In this document: in pieces, positions 5,567 to 5,967 of the stretch
Position numbering within the stretch: position 1 is the stretch's first letter
Layout of the letters: each line of letters begins with the position of its first letter
Source: an uncultured Micrococcales bacterium
Lineage (GTDB): Bacteria; Actinomycetota; Actinomycetes; Actinomycetales; Microbacteriaceae
Length of the DNA stretch: 5,967 nucleotides
Assembly: GCA_903824455.1 (NCBI GenBank)
Contig: CAIJWY010000012.1
Coordinates: forward strand, 1-5,967
Reading direction: 5' to 3'
Notes under the pieces: model-generated
What the model saw: the letters and a program-made list of their open reading frames with translations, nothing else
Database searches by the model: none
What the model was told of the DNA's origin: nothing
Made by a program: the position numbers and the translations under genes

Positions 5567-5967
5567 TGACCATTAGACCGATATTGATAGCAGGAGAAGC
5601 AGTACTCCACGCTGAAGCAGCCAACGTTACCGAATTTAACGACGAGTTGGCCGAACTAGTGCGCGATATGTTCGAAACCATGGGAAAAGCTCCCGGTGTT
5701 GGTTTGGCAGCTCCGCAAATCGGGGTAGGTTTGCGCGTATTTGTTTACGACTATGACGATGAAGATGGAAATCCGCGTCGGGGAGAAATCATCAACCCAA
5801 TTTTGGAGGTTGGACCAATTGACGGCGAACAAGCCGATGAAGACACCGAAGTCGAAGGTTGTCTATCTGTGCCTGGAGAGCGTTTTCCACTGAAGCGAGC
5901 CGAATTTGTGAAGATTTCTGGCCTCAATCTAGCTCAAGAGAAAATCGAGTTCGAAGCAACCGGCTGG
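5566..5967 (+). CDS. def: Peptide deformylase, N-terminal part (partial at 3' edge)
   Basis: A metal-dependent hydrolase that removes the formyl group from the N-terminal Met of new proteins at the ribosome. The first 134 residues are present; the window ends at Trp134. Motif I GVGLAAPQ is at residues 44-51 with Gln51 in the active site, and motif II EGCLS at 97-101 supplies the metal ligand Cys99. The HExxH motif III with the other ligands lies beyond the window. An acidic stretch YDYDDEDGNPRRGE (61-74) lies between motifs I and II, making that interval longer than in E. coli; such inserts are usual in actinobacterial deformylases. The start is GTG 5566: the codon directly before it is an in-frame TGA (5563-5565), and TIRPILIAGEAVLH fits the family N-terminus. 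The gene diverges from the DMT-like gene. Confidence 0.95.
   Translation, partial: MTIRPILIAGEAVLHAEAANVTEFNDELAELVRDMFETMGKAPGVGLAAPQIGVGLRVFVYDYDDEDGNPRRGEIINPILEVGPIDGEQADEDTEVEGCLSVPGERFPLKRAEFVKISGLNLAQEKIEFEATGW

Noticed and set aside
1..5967. Search for a CRISPR array, insertion sequence, toxin-antitoxin pair or new defence system
   Set aside because: All genes belong to recognisable housekeeping, transport or modification families, and no spaced repeats or transposase motifs were seen on either strand.

Overview
The window looks like ordinary core chromosome from a high-GC Gram-positive bacterium (Actinobacteria) whose base composition is only moderate, roughly half G+C by eye. The main evidence is the first gene, the C-terminal part of an actinobacterial-type cytochrome bc1 subunit (QcrB) with the YPFIEAWVTGDKREHH signature. 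Non-ATG starts, tight packing and a leaderless-looking promoter agree with this. A small-genome Microbacteriaceae-like actinobacterium is my best guess; that is inference.

Layout on the plus strand, left to right: the 3' end of qcrB (cut by the window edge), a 14-bp hairpin that probably ends it, a type II thymidine kinase (tdk), and an MFS drug-efflux-type transporter that starts on TTG inside the tdk stop codon. These are followed by a minus-strand block read from right to left: a nine-helix DMT/NIPA-like membrane protein, a GT4 glycosyltransferase overlapping it by 11 bp, a tRNA with anticodon CAU, and a GNAT acetyltransferase whose ATG begins one base after the tRNA 3' end. The MFS and acetyltransferase stop codons overlap tail to tail. 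At the right edge a peptide deformylase (def) runs off the window, divergent from the DMT gene.

Functionally the genes cover respiration (QcrB), thymidine salvage (Tdk), efflux (MFS), probable membrane glycolipid synthesis (GT4, perhaps with the DMT protein), translation (tRNA) and N-terminal protein maturation (deformylase). They do not form one pathway. Adjacent pairs share transcription or translation signals: tdk with MFS, DMT with GT4, and the tRNA with GNAT.

I found no mobile element, CRISPR array, toxin-antitoxin pair or clearly new defence system. The most unusual point is the tRNA/acetyltransferase junction, where tRNA 3' processing could itself create a nearly leaderless mRNA. No gap between genes exceeds about 100 bases.
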